DNA of 64,000 nucleotides from VRUE01 sp963703895. Lineage in GTDB: Bacteria > Actinomycetota > Thermoleophilia > Solirubrobacterales > 70-9. The DNA lies in contig CAVPFX010000003.1 of NCBI GenBank assembly GCA_963703895.1, positions 434,001-498,000 of the forward strand, read 5' to 3'. Below, one piece after another: positions 16,335 to 24,936 of this stretch (position 1 is its first letter; each line of letters starts with the position of its first letter). The position numbers and the translations under genes are program-made. The notes beneath the pieces are model-generated. The model ran no database searches. It saw only the letters and a program-made list of their open reading frames with translations, and had not been told where the DNA came from.

Positions 16335-17186
16335 TCAGCCGCGGGTGCCGCCGCCGCCACTGCCGTCCGGTGACCAACCCGGACCGCGAAAGACGTAGCC
16401 GAGCTTGTCGCGCCAGCTCTTCGCCGCGCGCACGTCACGCGCCATGTCGACGAACTCGTGGAAGGCGACGCTGGTCGGCCGGAAGCTGCGGATGTTCTTG
16501 GTCAGGCCGTAGCGCGGCCGCTCCGTCTCCCCCTGGAAGGTGCCGAAGATGCGGTCCCAGATGATCAGGATGCCGCCGTAGTTGCGGTCCAGGTAGACCT
16601 CGTTGGCCCCGTGGTGAACACGATGGTGCGAGGGCGTGTTGAAGACGAGCTCGATCGGCGCCGGCAGCTTCTTGACTCGCTCGGTGTGGATCCAGAATTG
16701 GTAGATCAAGGAAATCGCCAGCTGGGTGAGGATCATCCATGGGGCGAAGCCGAGCAGCGCCAACGGGGCCCAAAAAGGCAGCGCCGTCATCGGCGTCCAG
16801 GTCTGACGCAGCGCGGTTGAGAGGTTGTAGTGCTGGGAGGAGTGGTGGACTACGTGGCTCGCCCAGAAGACCCGCATCTCGTGGTGGACGCGGTGGAACC
16901 AGTAATAGGCGAGGTCGTCGGCGAAGAAGAGCAAAACGTAGGTCCACCACTGATCGGCCGGCATTCGCAGCGGCGTCAGCTCGTAGAGCCCAGCGTAGGC
17001 GACGACCACGACCAGCTTCCAGACCGCGTTGATGACCACGTTGCCACCACCCATGGTCAGGCTCGTGCGCGTGTCGCGGGCCTCATAGCCGACCAGCTCC
17101 TCGTCGCGCGCGTACTTGAACGAGACCAGCTCGACCACCAGTAGCAGTACAAAGGCGGGGATCGCGTAGTAGAGGACCTCGGCCAC
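16335..17186 (-). CDS. sterol desaturase/fatty acid hydroxylase family protein
   Basis: The 283-residue polytopic protein carries the His clusters of the di-iron hydroxylases: FHRVHHE (near residue 98), SHVVHHSSQHYN, and SHHRVHHGANE. Four to five hydrophobic segments surround them. The reaction is O2-dependent hydroxylation or desaturation of a lipid; the substrate is not predictable here. It is convergent with the Stf0 gene. Confidence 0.9.
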   Translation of the reverse strand: MAEVLYYAIPAFVLLLVVELVSFKYARDEELVGYEARDTRTSLTMGGGNVVINAVWKLVVVVAYAGLYELTPLRMPADQWWTYVLLFFADDLAYYWFHRVHHEMRVFWASHVVHHSSQHYNLSTALRQTWTPMTALPFWAPLALLGFAPWMILTQLAISLIYQFWIHTERVKKLPAPIELVFNTPSHHRVHHGANEVYLDRNYGGILIIWDRIFGTFQGETERPRYGLTKNIRSFRPTSVAFHEFVDMARDVRAAKSWRDKLGYVFRGPGWSPDGSGGGGTRG

Positions 17187-17259
17187 GGCTCAAAAATGTA
17201 GCGGCAGCGACAGCAACGACATCTATGAGCGCTCAAGCTCTATAGAGTGATTTCCCGGC

Positions 17260-17859
17260 ATGGTCCTCGCGGGCAACAGCGGTCGCACTTCAGAGACAGC
17301 CGTGCCGCGTGAGCCGACGGTGGAAAGCTTCGGCCCCGGCGAATCCGCCGACGAGCTCGAGACCGGCTTCATCGTCCTCACCCACGGTGACCACTGGACC
17401 TCGCGGATGATCCGCTTCGGTCAGCGCCTGCGCTTCCGCGGCTCGCGCAGCAAGTTCGCCCGCTGGAACCACGTCGCCCTCGTGCTCGACGCCGACGGCA
17501 ATCTCGGCGAGGCCCTCTCCGCCGGCGTCGTCAGAACGAACCTCTCCAAGTACGAGGGCACCGACTACCACCTGGTGCGAGTCGAGTGCGCGCCCGCCGA
17601 CCGCGAGCAGATCGGCGCCTTCGCGGCCGCCGTCCTCGACTCCCCCCAGCGAACCAAATACGGCTGGCTGACGATCTTCAGCCTCTTCTTCACCCTTGGC
17701 TTCGGCAGCACGCTGATGATCGGCAAGATCGGTACGGCGATCTGCTCCGGCTTCGCCTCCGAAGCCCTGGTGCGCACGGGCGCGATCTTCCCCAGACCAC
17801 CGGCCTATATGATGCCCGCCGATCTCGCCGAACACTTCTCGGTCGAGGTCGAGCAGTAG
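17260..17859 (+). CDS. permuted NlpC/P60 (YiiX-like) papain-fold protein
   Basis: The 199-residue protein has a His in WNHVALVLD (near residue 72) preceding a Cys in AICSGFASEAL (near residue 163), the His-before-Cys order of the permuted NlpC/P60 proteins such as YiiX. A hydrophobic stretch (TIFSLFFTLGFGSTLMIG) lies between them. Family members act on peptides or lipids. It is 28 bases upstream of the lipoprotein hydrolase on the same strand. Confidence 0.7.
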   Translation: MVLAGNSGRTSETAVPREPTVESFGPGESADELETGFIVLTHGDHWTSRMIRFGQRLRFRGSRSKFARWNHVALVLDADGNLGEALSAGVVRTNLSKYEGTDYHLVRVECAPADREQIGAFAAAVLDSPQRTKYGWLTIFSLFFTLGFGSTLMIGKIGTAICSGFASEALVRTGAIFPRPPAYMMPADLAEHFSVEVEQ

Positions 17860-17887
17860 CCCGAATCCGGCTCTAGGCTGCCCAGCC

Positions 17888-18820
17888 ATGAGGGTTCGTC
17901 TGGCCATCTGCCTCGGATTGGCGGCGCTCCTCGCCGGATGCGGCCAGAGCTCGGCGCAGTCGTTCAGGGCCCAGGTCCACGTCACTCCGGTCGGCGACAC
18001 CAGGGTCGCCTGGTACGAACGCGGCCAGGGCTCGCCGCTGGTCCTGCTGATCGGGGCCGGCTCGACGATGGCCGAATGGGACCCGGCGCTGCTGCGACTG
18101 CTGGCCCGCAGCCACCGACTGATCCTCCTCGACTACCCGGGGATGGGACTGTCGGGGCCGTGGCGCGGGCGCAGCTTCGACTCGCTCGCCGACACGACCG
18201 CGGGCCTGATGAAGGCGATCGGCCTGCCGCGGGCCGACGTCCTCGGCTGGTCGATGGGCGGCTTCGTCGCCCAGCGCCTCGCGATCGACCATCCGCGACG
18301 GGTCTCCCGCCTGGTCCTCGCCGGCACCAACCCCGGCGGCAGCCGCACCGTGCTCGGCACGCCGAAGGCCCAGGAAATCGACAGCGAGCCCGACCCTTCC
18401 GAAGCGAACATCCTGCGCGAGCTCTACCCGACCGACCGCCAAGCCGAGGGCCGGCGCTTCCTGCGCCGCCTCGAACGCGCCAGCCAGAGCGGAGAGATCC
18501 CCGACGACTTCGCCGTGCCGGCGACAACCGCTCGCGCCCAGGTCGCGGCCGAGGATCCCTGGTTGCGCAGCAACCGCAACTACCGCCAGCTGGCCGGCAT
18601 CGCCGCCCCAACCCTGGCCACCGCCGGGGCCCGGGACCCAGTGACGCCACCGCTCAATCTGCGGCGGATCGCGGCGCGGATCCCCGCCGGCGAGCTGGTC
18701 GTCTTCCCCGGAGCACACGCCTTCCTCTTTCAGGAGCGACGCCCGTTCACCCGCGCGGTGAACCGCTTCCTGGCCGAGATACGCCCCCGGTTGGATTCGA
18801 ACCAACGACCATCGGCTTAG
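17888..18820 (+). CDS. alpha/beta hydrolase lipoprotein
   Basis: The 310-residue protein starts with a lipoprotein signal (LAALLAGC, Cys 18 as the lipidation site). The hydrolase core has the nucleophile elbow LGWSMGGF, an acid in AGARDPVTPP and His in GAHAFLFQE. It would be tethered outside the membrane; the substrate is unknown. Oddly, its last 39 bases run antisense through the tRNA-Arg gene. Confidence 0.85.
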   Translation: MRVRLAICLGLAALLAGCGQSSAQSFRAQVHVTPVGDTRVAWYERGQGSPLVLLIGAGSTMAEWDPALLRLLARSHRLILLDYPGMGLSGPWRGRSFDSLADTTAGLMKAIGLPRADVLGWSMGGFVAQRLAIDHPRRVSRLVLAGTNPGGSRTVLGTPKAQEIDSEPDPSEANILRELYPTDRQAEGRRFLRRLERASQSGEIPDDFAVPATTARAQVAAEDPWLRSNRNYRQLAGIAAPTLATAGARDPVTPPLNLRRIAARIPAGELVVFPGAHAFLFQERRPFTRAVNRFLAEIRPRLDSNQRPSA

Positions 18821-18854
18821 AAGGCCGGTGCTCTGTCCACTGAGCTACGGGGGC
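18782..18854 (-). tRNA. tRNA-Arg (TCT anticodon)
   Basis: On the minus strand the acceptor GCCCCCG/CGGGGGC, D stem GCTC/GAGC, anticodon loop CTTCTAA and T arm with TTCGAAT fold well. The anticodon stem has one C-A mismatch at its outer pair. G is the discriminator base; CCA is not encoded. The 3' end of the plus-strand lipoprotein gene overlaps it. Confidence 0.95.
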
Positions 18855-18906
18855 AGGCAGGCAAGATTAGGCCCTGGCACGCCAGCTTGGCGTAGGATCG
18901 GCGGGC

Positions 18907-19710
18907 ATGCCGAGTGTCAATGCATCGGGGACGGAGCTGCACTACCTGCGTGCGGGCGAGGGTGAGCCACTGCTGCTGATCCAGGGGATGAGCGCCACGC
19001 ACCTGGCCTGGGGACGACCCTTCCTCGACGAGCTCGAGCGCAGCTTCGACACGATCGTCTTCGACCACCGCGGCATGGGACTTTCCGGGCGGGCCGAGCT
19101 GCCCTTCACGATCGCCGATCTCGCCGCCGACACGATCGGATTGCTCGATGCGCTCGAACTCGAGAGCGTCCACGTCGCCGGCATCTCGATGGGCGGCATG
19201 GTCGCTCAGGAGCTCGCCCTCGCTCACCCCGAGCGCATCCGCACTCTCGCCATCGGCGCCAGCTACTGCGGCGGGCCGGAAGGCACGCTGATGTCACCCG
19301 AGGACCTGCAGATGCTCGGCGAAGCGTTCGTCTCCGGCGAGCACGAGCGGGTCTTCCGGGCGATGTGGGAGATCAATCTCTCCTCCGAGTTCCGCGCCGA
19401 CGACTCGCGCTTCGCCGCCTTCGCCGAGATGGGATCGGGCCTGCCGGCACCACAGCCCGTGGTCCTGCAGCAGATGCGCGCCTGCGGCCTGCACGACACG
19501 CACGAGCGACTCGGTCAAATCGACATTCCCACGCTGGTCCTCCACGGCAACAGCGATCGGCTGCTCAACTACTCCAATGGGCGCGAGATCGCGGCGTTGA
19601 TTCCAGGCGCTCGCCTCGAGACGCTCGATGGAGTCGGCCACATGTTCTGGTGGGAGCAACCCCAGCGCTCGGCCGAACTGATCCGCGAACACGCCCTCAC
19701 CCCGGTCTGA
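18907..19710 (+). CDS. alpha/beta hydrolase
   Basis: The 267-residue protein is a compact alpha/beta hydrolase: oxyanion segment LLIQGMSA, FDHRGMGLSG, nucleophile in VAGISMGGMVAQ, acid in LHGNSDRLL and His in GVGHMFWWEQ. It has no signal peptide. The family includes esterases and carbon-carbon hydrolases; the substrate is not predictable. It is followed after 8 bases by an SRPBCC gene, probably in the same operon. Confidence 0.92.
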   Translation: MPSVNASGTELHYLRAGEGEPLLLIQGMSATHLAWGRPFLDELERSFDTIVFDHRGMGLSGRAELPFTIADLAADTIGLLDALELESVHVAGISMGGMVAQELALAHPERIRTLAIGASYCGGPEGTLMSPEDLQMLGEAFVSGEHERVFRAMWEINLSSEFRADDSRFAAFAEMGSGLPAPQPVVLQQMRACGLHDTHERLGQIDIPTLVLHGNSDRLLNYSNGREIAALIPGARLETLDGVGHMFWWEQPQRSAELIREHALTPV

Positions 19711-19718
19711 GCTGAACG

Positions 19719-20174
19719 ATGGGCACGATCAACGGCTCCGCCAGCACCGAGATCGAGGCCCCGATCGCCGCCGTCTACAAGGCGGCCGCCGACGTCGAGG
19801 CCTCGCCCCGCTGGCAGCCGGAGATCAAGGTCGCCGAGTGCATCGAGCGCGATGGCGACGGTAACCAGGCACTGGTCCATATGGAGACCGACGCAAAGGT
19901 GCGCCGGCTCGGTTCGGACATCCGCTTCAGCTACGAGGAGCCGAGCCGGATCTCTTGGGTCCAGGAGGACGGGGACCTGAAGTCGCTGGAAGGCAGTTGG
20001 GAGCTCGAGGACCTCGGCGACGGGCGGACCCGCGCGACCTACTGGCTCGAGGTCGACCTGGGCAGAACCTTGGGCCTGCTGATTCGCGGTCCCCTGGTCG
20101 GCGTGCTCAAGGGCCAGCTGGTCAACAACATGCCCGAACGGCTGAAGAGCTTCGTCGAGAACGACTCGGCCTGA
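19719..20174 (+). CDS. SRPBCC (polyketide cyclase/START-like) protein
   Basis: The 151-residue protein fits the SRPBCC helix-grip fold: the opening strand ASTEIEAPIAAVYKAAADVE, the SPRWQPEIK turn, antiparallel strands through ISWVQEDG and RATYWLEVDL, and a long C-terminal helix. These proteins bind hydrophobic ligands in a deep cavity. Its position behind the hydrolase suggests a shared lipid or small-molecule substrate, which is inference. Confidence 0.87.
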   Translation: MGTINGSASTEIEAPIAAVYKAAADVEASPRWQPEIKVAECIERDGDGNQALVHMETDAKVRRLGSDIRFSYEEPSRISWVQEDGDLKSLEGSWELEDLGDGRTRATYWLEVDLGRTLGLLIRGPLVGVLKGQLVNNMPERLKSFVENDSA

Positions 20175-20186
20175 GCCAGCGCCGGC

Positions 20187-22361
20187 TCAACCCTTGGAGC
20201 CACCGGCGCAACCGGCCGGATCGAGCTTGCCCTTGACCCGGAAGACCCAGTCGGGCTCGGGCGTTATGTCGGGCTCTTCGATCAGCTGTTCCAGCGCCGG
20301 GTCGTTTTTGACCCAGGCGTAGATCGGCTTCCAGTAAGGCGAATCGGCGGCGTCCTGGGTGTACTGGCTGAGGATCAGGTAGTCGTAGTTGCCGGCGTTG
20401 ATCTGACGGCGGAACTGCTGGCAAGTGGTCGCCAGGCGATAGGTCCCGTCCGGCCCCGGCACGCCGATGTACTGGACGTCGTTGTCGAGGTTGGCGCCGT
20501 AGAAGCCGTACTGGCCGAAGTAGATCTCGCCCGAGCCGGCGATGCCGATCCGCTTGCCGTGCTGGTTATGGGCGAATTCGAACGCTTTCTGGGGACCGCC
20601 GTCCTGGAGGAAGAGCGTCGTGCGGGTGTAGTGGTGGTCGTAGTACTGGACCTCCTGGGCGCGGCCGAGAACGACCGCCAACAGCACCACCACGGCCCCG
20701 GCGCCGACGACCGCTCCCCGGCTCATCAGCCGCCGCGAGCGCGCCATCCCCAACCCGGCCGGGGCCCAGACCAGCGCCAGGGTGAGGAAGACCGTGCCGA
20801 CGATGAAGCCCGGGTACCAGCGCGGCGTCGTCAGCACCGTGATCGCGTAGACGGCGGATAGGAAGAGCAGCGTCTGCCAGGCGCGCCGGTCGGGCGCGCG
20901 CAGCGGTCGCGCCAGCGGCAGCAGCACCATAGCCAGCACCAGGCCCGGCACGAGGTAGCGCGTGTTGGTGAAGAAGCCGGTCGGCGAGCCCTCCTGGCCG
21001 GCCGCGGTCAGCGGCGTGAAGACGTAGACGAAGGCCGTCGCCAGCGCCGCCACCGCGATCACCCGCAGGATGATGTTGCGCGAGCGCCAGGCGATGTAGA
21101 CGGCGGCCGCCACGGCGACGATCAGGATCAGCGGCCAGAGCGGCCCGAAGGCGTTGTCGAGCTGAGGGAAGAACCATTTGCGGTAGATCGTCGGCTCGGT
21201 CAGGTAATGGGCGACGGCAAAGCGCGGCCGTGGGTCGAGCGGCATCTGATCGGGCCGCGGCAGCTGCAGCGGCCCGAAGCCGATCTGCGGGATCGGGTTG
21301 CCGCCGGTCTTGATCGCCGCCCGCACGTACCAGTAGCCGCCGACCAGGAAGGTCGAGAGACCGAGCACCCAGGCCGTGGTCAGGCGTCGCCCGCGACCGC
21401 TGAAGACGATCACGCCGAGCCCGATCGCGACGACCGGGATCAGGAAGGTGAGCTTGACCGAGGCGGCGAGCCCGGCGGCGATTCCGGCGATCACCAGCGG
21501 TCCCTTGTCGAGCAGCGGCGCGCCCTGCTCGGGCGCGTCCTGCACCGCCCCCTCCTGCGGCGCTCGTCGCTGGTGGGCGTTGATCAGGAAGGCGGCGAAG
21601 GCGAGCAGGAAGGCGAGGCCCATGATGTCGTTGCGGCCCTCCCCGGGCTGGGTCTCGATCATCACACCCGCGTCGAGCACGATCGCGCCGGCAACCAGCG
21701 TCGCCGGGCCGACCTTGTAGGGGCGGCCGACGCAGAAGGCGGCGAGCAGCGCGATCGCCAGCCAGAAGAGGTTGATCAGCGGCGAGAGCCAGTCGCTCTT
21801 GAAGATCGCGATCGCGGCGCCGTGGACCAGCTCCGAGCTCTGCGGGTAAAACCAGGCGGCGAGCCGCAGCGGATCGGTGAAGTGCAGGTGGACGATCGAG
21901 TGTTCCTGGGCGAACCGCGCCGCGAAGGGCATGTGGTACCAGGTGGTGTCGCCACCGAACATTCCCTGGTCGAGGCTGAGCTGAGAGGGGAAGGTCCACT
22001 CGGCGACGGTGAAGGAGGCGACCGCGAGCGCGATCAGCAGGGCGATGTTCTGCACCTGCGGAGCGCTGATTTCGCGGTTCTCGGCGGGAGCTTTCGACCA
22101 GCCGAGCCAGGCGGCGAGCAGGCCGACGCCGATGCAGACGACGACGATCCAGCCGGTGTAGAGGATGCTCAGGGTGCCGAGCAGCTCCAGCGAGAGCACC
22201 AGCAGGCCAACCGCGATCGTGGCATCGGCGAGCCGCGCCAGCGCCCCGGAGAATTCCGGCACGATCCAGCGCCGCAGCCAGTAGCCGCCGAGGCCGAGCG
22301 CGCTGACGATGCCGATGACGGCAAAGCAGCCGCCGATGTAGGAGCCGAAGGAGGGGGTCAC
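20187..22361 (-). CDS. polytopic GT-C-like glycosyltransferase/membrane protein
   Basis: The 724-residue protein has about 13 hydrophobic helices and a C-terminal extracytoplasmic domain of about 150 residues. After the third helix comes GGDTTWYHMPFAARF, resembling the acidic catalytic loop of GT-C transferases, and later PRPRFAVAHYLTEP. GT-C enzymes transfer sugars from lipid-linked donors outside the membrane. The GTG start at 22361 is used. The assignment to glycosyltransferase is by topology and the Asp loop only. Confidence 0.7.
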   Translation of the reverse strand: MTPSFGSYIGGCFAVIGIVSALGLGGYWLRRWIVPEFSGALARLADATIAVGLLVLSLELLGTLSILYTGWIVVVCIGVGLLAAWLGWSKAPAENREISAPQVQNIALLIALAVASFTVAEWTFPSQLSLDQGMFGGDTTWYHMPFAARFAQEHSIVHLHFTDPLRLAAWFYPQSSELVHGAAIAIFKSDWLSPLINLFWLAIALLAAFCVGRPYKVGPATLVAGAIVLDAGVMIETQPGEGRNDIMGLAFLLAFAAFLINAHQRRAPQEGAVQDAPEQGAPLLDKGPLVIAGIAAGLAASVKLTFLIPVVAIGLGVIVFSGRGRRLTTAWVLGLSTFLVGGYWYVRAAIKTGGNPIPQIGFGPLQLPRPDQMPLDPRPRFAVAHYLTEPTIYRKWFFPQLDNAFGPLWPLILIVAVAAAVYIAWRSRNIILRVIAVAALATAFVYVFTPLTAAGQEGSPTGFFTNTRYLVPGLVLAMVLLPLARPLRAPDRRAWQTLLFLSAVYAITVLTTPRWYPGFIVGTVFLTLALVWAPAGLGMARSRRLMSRGAVVGAGAVVVLLAVVLGRAQEVQYYDHHYTRTTLFLQDGGPQKAFEFAHNQHGKRIGIAGSGEIYFGQYGFYGANLDNDVQYIGVPGPDGTYRLATTCQQFRRQINAGNYDYLILSQYTQDAADSPYWKPIYAWVKNDPALEQLIEEPDITPEPDWVFRVKGKLDPAGCAGGSKG

Positions 22362-22410
22362 CGGCGCGGGATGCTATTCGCCGCGCCGGGCGAGCGGCGC
22401 GACTGCGGGC

Positions 22411-22449
22411 GTAACGCGCTGCCCGGCCAATAGGCGGACAGCGCGTTAC
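22411..22449 (-). terminator. hairpin after msrA
   Basis: GTAACGCGCTG at 22411-22421 pairs perfectly with CAGCGCGTTAC at 22439-22449. It lies just past the msrA stop on the minus strand; no T-tract follows. Confidence 0.5.
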
Positions 22450-22458
22450 ACCGAGGGG

Positions 22459-23136
22459 TTAGGAGGCTGCGGCCGGGATCCGACAGGAGACCCCGGTGCC
22501 GGCGAGGCCGCAGTAGCCGTTCGGCACCTTGTGCAGGTACTGCTGGTGGTAGTCCTCGGCGTAATAGAACGGGGCGGCCGGCTCGACCTCGGTCGTCACC
22601 GGCTCATGGCCAGCCGCGCGCAGATCCTCGTCGTATGTCCGCCGCGCCATCTCCGCCGTTGCCTTCTGGGCGTCGTTGGCGAAGTAGATGCCGGAGCGGT
22701 ACTGGGTGCCGACGTCGTTGCCCTGGCGCATGCCCTGGGTCGGGTCGTGCTCCTCGAAGAAGACCTTGAGCAGGTCGGCGTAAGAAACCTTGGCCGGATC
22801 GAAGGCGACCAGCACGGCCTCGGCGTGGCCGGTCCTACCACTGCAGACCTCGTCGTAGGTCGGATTCGGCGTGGTCCCGTTCATGTAGCCGACCGCGGTC
22901 GTATAGACGCCGTCGATTCCCCAGAAGAGCCGCTCCGCTCCCCAGAAGCAGCCGAGGGCGAAGTAGGCGACCTCGGTCCCCTCGGGGAAGGGCGGCTGCA
23001 GCGGGGTGCCCAGCACTGCGTGGCGCTCGGGGACGTCAAAGGCGGGCTCGCTGCGTCCCGGTAGCGCCTCCTCGGCGGCGGGCATCTGCGTCTTCTCTGG
23101 ATTCAGCATCGTCATCAGCTTGCCAAGTCGGTTCAT
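22459..23136 (-). CDS. msrA: peptide methionine sulfoxide reductase A
   Basis: The 225-residue enzyme has the MsrA signature ALGCFWGAERLFW with the catalytic Cys near residue 64, then VGYMNGTTPNPTYDEVCSGRTGHAE, split here by its Gly-rich turn, and the EHDPTQGMRQGNDVGTQYRS block that lines the active site. Two further Cys near the C-terminus (YCGLAGTGVSC) are probably resolving residues. It reduces methionine-S-sulfoxide in proteins. The ~45-residue N-terminal extension before the core is typical of the longer actinobacterial form. Confidence 0.96.
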   Translation of the reverse strand: MNRLGKLMTMLNPEKTQMPAAEEALPGRSEPAFDVPERHAVLGTPLQPPFPEGTEVAYFALGCFWGAERLFWGIDGVYTTAVGYMNGTTPNPTYDEVCSGRTGHAEAVLVAFDPAKVSYADLLKVFFEEHDPTQGMRQGNDVGTQYRSGIYFANDAQKATAEMARRTYDEDLRAAGHEPVTTEVEPAAPFYYAEDYHQQYLHKVPNGYCGLAGTGVSCRIPAAAS

Positions 23137-23220
23137 CTCGTCTCCTTTTCGTCGCTACCGACCTTAGCGCCCACTTCTTGCTGTTCTGTGACGCGTCCGG
23201 CAAAGCGGTAGCGTGCGTCC

Positions 23221-23499
23221 ATCGGCTGCTTCGTCATCCTCTTCGCGCTGATCTCGCCCCGCCTAGCGCTGTTCGCGCTCTGGCTCTTCAGCGACATGCT
23301 CAGCCACGCCTTCGAGAGCTGGTTCGTGCCCTTCCTCGGCTTCTTCCTGCTGCCCTGGACGACGCTCGCCTACGCGGTGATGTGGAGCTCGGGATCGAAC
23401 GGGGTCAAGGGCTTCGAGTGGTTCATCGTCATCCTCGCCTTCGTCATCGACCTCGGCTCCTACGCTCGCGGCAGCCGCGAGCGACGCGCCCGCGCCTAA
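23221..23499 (+). CDS. small membrane protein, possibly ATC-initiated
   Basis: The first ATG (23296) would cut off a clearly hydrophobic and coherent N-terminus. In-frame codons back to a TAG contain no ATG, GTG or TTG, but ATC 23221 opens a 92-residue protein with two to three membrane helices (IGCFVILFALISPRLALFAL first). TAGCGT six bases before the ATC could be the -10 box of a leaderless transcript. Either ATC is used or the normal start has been lost. Confidence 0.55.
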   Translation: MGCFVILFALISPRLALFALWLFSDMLSHAFESWFVPFLGFFLLPWTTLAYAVMWSSGSNGVKGFEWFIVILAFVIDLGSYARGSRERRARA

Positions 23500-23541
23500 A
23501 CCGCTCGCTCACGAGATCGGTCCCGTCGCTGCCGAGCGCAC

Positions 23542-23829
23542 CTAGCCCTGCCGCGGTGGCTGCCCGGGCTCGAGCGGGAAGGCGATGCGGACGTGGGACT
23601 TGCAGACGACGATGAACGGCTTGCGCTCGACGTCCCCACCCATCAAGGAGGAGATTTCCGCGTTGACCAAGGGGATGAAGGTGACATCCGGACGATTGAG
23701 CGCGTCGGAGAAACGGCTCTGGTAGCCCTCCGGCGGCAGCGTCACATCGCCGACGATCCGCTGCCGGTCGGTTTCAAGCTGCACCCGTTCGACCCGTCGC
23801 TCTTTCTGTCCGATTTCGGCGTGATTCAC
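23542..23829 (-). CDS. conserved hypothetical protein (DUF6812-like)
   Basis: The 95-residue protein reads as a compact beta-rich domain: VQLETDRQRIVGDVTLPPEG, a short helix, then DVTFIPLVNAEISSL and a final strand SHVRIAFPLE. I recall similar proteins in Thermoleophilia under DUF6812, but the match is from memory. The start is GTG. No function is known. Confidence 0.6.
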   Translation of the reverse strand: MNHAEIGQKERRVERVQLETDRQRIVGDVTLPPEGYQSRFSDALNRPDVTFIPLVNAEISSLMGGDVERKPFIVVCKSHVRIAFPLEPGQPPRQG

Positions 23830-23964
23830 ATCGCCAATATCGGCAAGTTCCTGTTATCCCCTGAGCGATAACCGTCCAGGGGACATAACACTCTCAAAGA
23901 GCCAAATTAGGGCGATTTACTCAAGATTTCTTGCTTGAAAGATTTCTCGTGGGAGGCTCCGCCC

Positions 23965-24765
23965 ATGCCAAAGGCGAGAACGCTGAGGAAGCGGCTCTTC
24001 AACACGGTCGATCGGATTAGGGGTGGTGCCGAAGCGGTCGGCCTTGGGGTCGACCGGCTTGGCGACCGGGCGATGAAAATGGCCCGGGTGGTGAGCAGGA
24101 ACCCTGCTCCTACCCTGGCGATCTCGACAGCGATCCTCTACGCAATCGCTCGCATCCCGATCGAATTTTTCTACAGCGCTTTCGGTGTACAGCCGGAGAA
24201 CGTCGGACTGGACTCGGTCGACATCTTCCTGCAAGCCAGCGCCATCATGCTCATCTCGTTCATCCTCATCAGCGCGGCTTTTGCGCTGGCCGGACTCCTG
24301 ATCGCCATCGTTCTGATGGTTCCCCACTCGATCGTCGTCGGTCGGCTCCCGCGCAGGGGCCCAAAGCTCAGTGTGTGGCAATCGACCGCCAAGACGTTGC
24401 GCCGAATACTGCGCCTCTCGCCGATCGCCGTCCCGCTGATCACGATCCCGCTTGCCCTGATCAGCTTCTCGCTCTTCGCGATCGAGGACGCGAAACAGGT
24501 CAAGTACGGATGGGCCCTACACGAGGCATTGGTGCCGTGGAAGGCCGACCGAGTCGAAGTGACCTGGACGGGGCAGACACAGGACCCCCACCCGCCACAC
24601 TGCGGCCCGATCATCTATCTGGGTGAGGACGATGGGCGCGTCGTCCTCTACGACAGCCAGCGCGAAGACACCTACCTCGTCAACTCAGGAGACGTCCAGC
24701 TCGGGTTTCCAGTCACCTGCGCCGAACGTGCGGTCCGCCATCGCTTCTTCGGCACCCCGCGTTAG
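23965..24765 (+). CDS. hypothetical membrane protein
   Basis: The 266-residue protein has three or four membrane segments (around residues 45-65, 80-120 and 150-172), an Arg/Lys-rich N-terminus and a soluble C-terminal domain with strands GPIIYLG and RVVLYDSQ. ATG 23965 is chosen because GGGAGG lies at the right distance. It is the last gene before the prophage integrase; whether it belongs to the host or the element cannot be decided here. Confidence 0.65.
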   Translation: MPKARTLRKRLFNTVDRIRGGAEAVGLGVDRLGDRAMKMARVVSRNPAPTLAISTAILYAIARIPIEFFYSAFGVQPENVGLDSVDIFLQASAIMLISFILISAAFALAGLLIAIVLMVPHSIVVGRLPRRGPKLSVWQSTAKTLRRILRLSPIAVPLITIPLALISFSLFAIEDAKQVKYGWALHEALVPWKADRVEVTWTGQTQDPHPPHCGPIIYLGEDDGRVVLYDSQREDTYLVNSGDVQLGFPVTCAERAVRHRFFGTPR

Positions 24766-24936
24766 CCACGGGCAGAACACGGCTTGCGCTCTGATGCGAT
24801 GCAGTAATCGGGGCGACTCGTTCAAAAGCACCGTCACCACGCACCCTAGAGCCAGATGCGGATGCCATTGCTACGGATCGGGGCCGTAGCATTCGACGGC
24901 AGCGAGCGAGGCGGCACCCGTAGCAGCACGGCTCGC
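24766..24936. other. putative left prophage junction; no gene seen
   Basis: This 171-base gap separates the last host-like gene from the integrase and should hold the left attachment site. It contains one hairpin, TGCTACGG-N7-CCGTAGCA (24869-24891), downstream of the integrase stop. I found no tRNA fragment and no direct repeat shared with the last 500 bases of the window. Confidence 0.4.

Noticed and set aside
24766..24936. tRNA-based attachment site next to the integrase
   Set aside because: No tRNA 3' end or direct repeat with the right part of the window was found; the attachment site stays unassigned.
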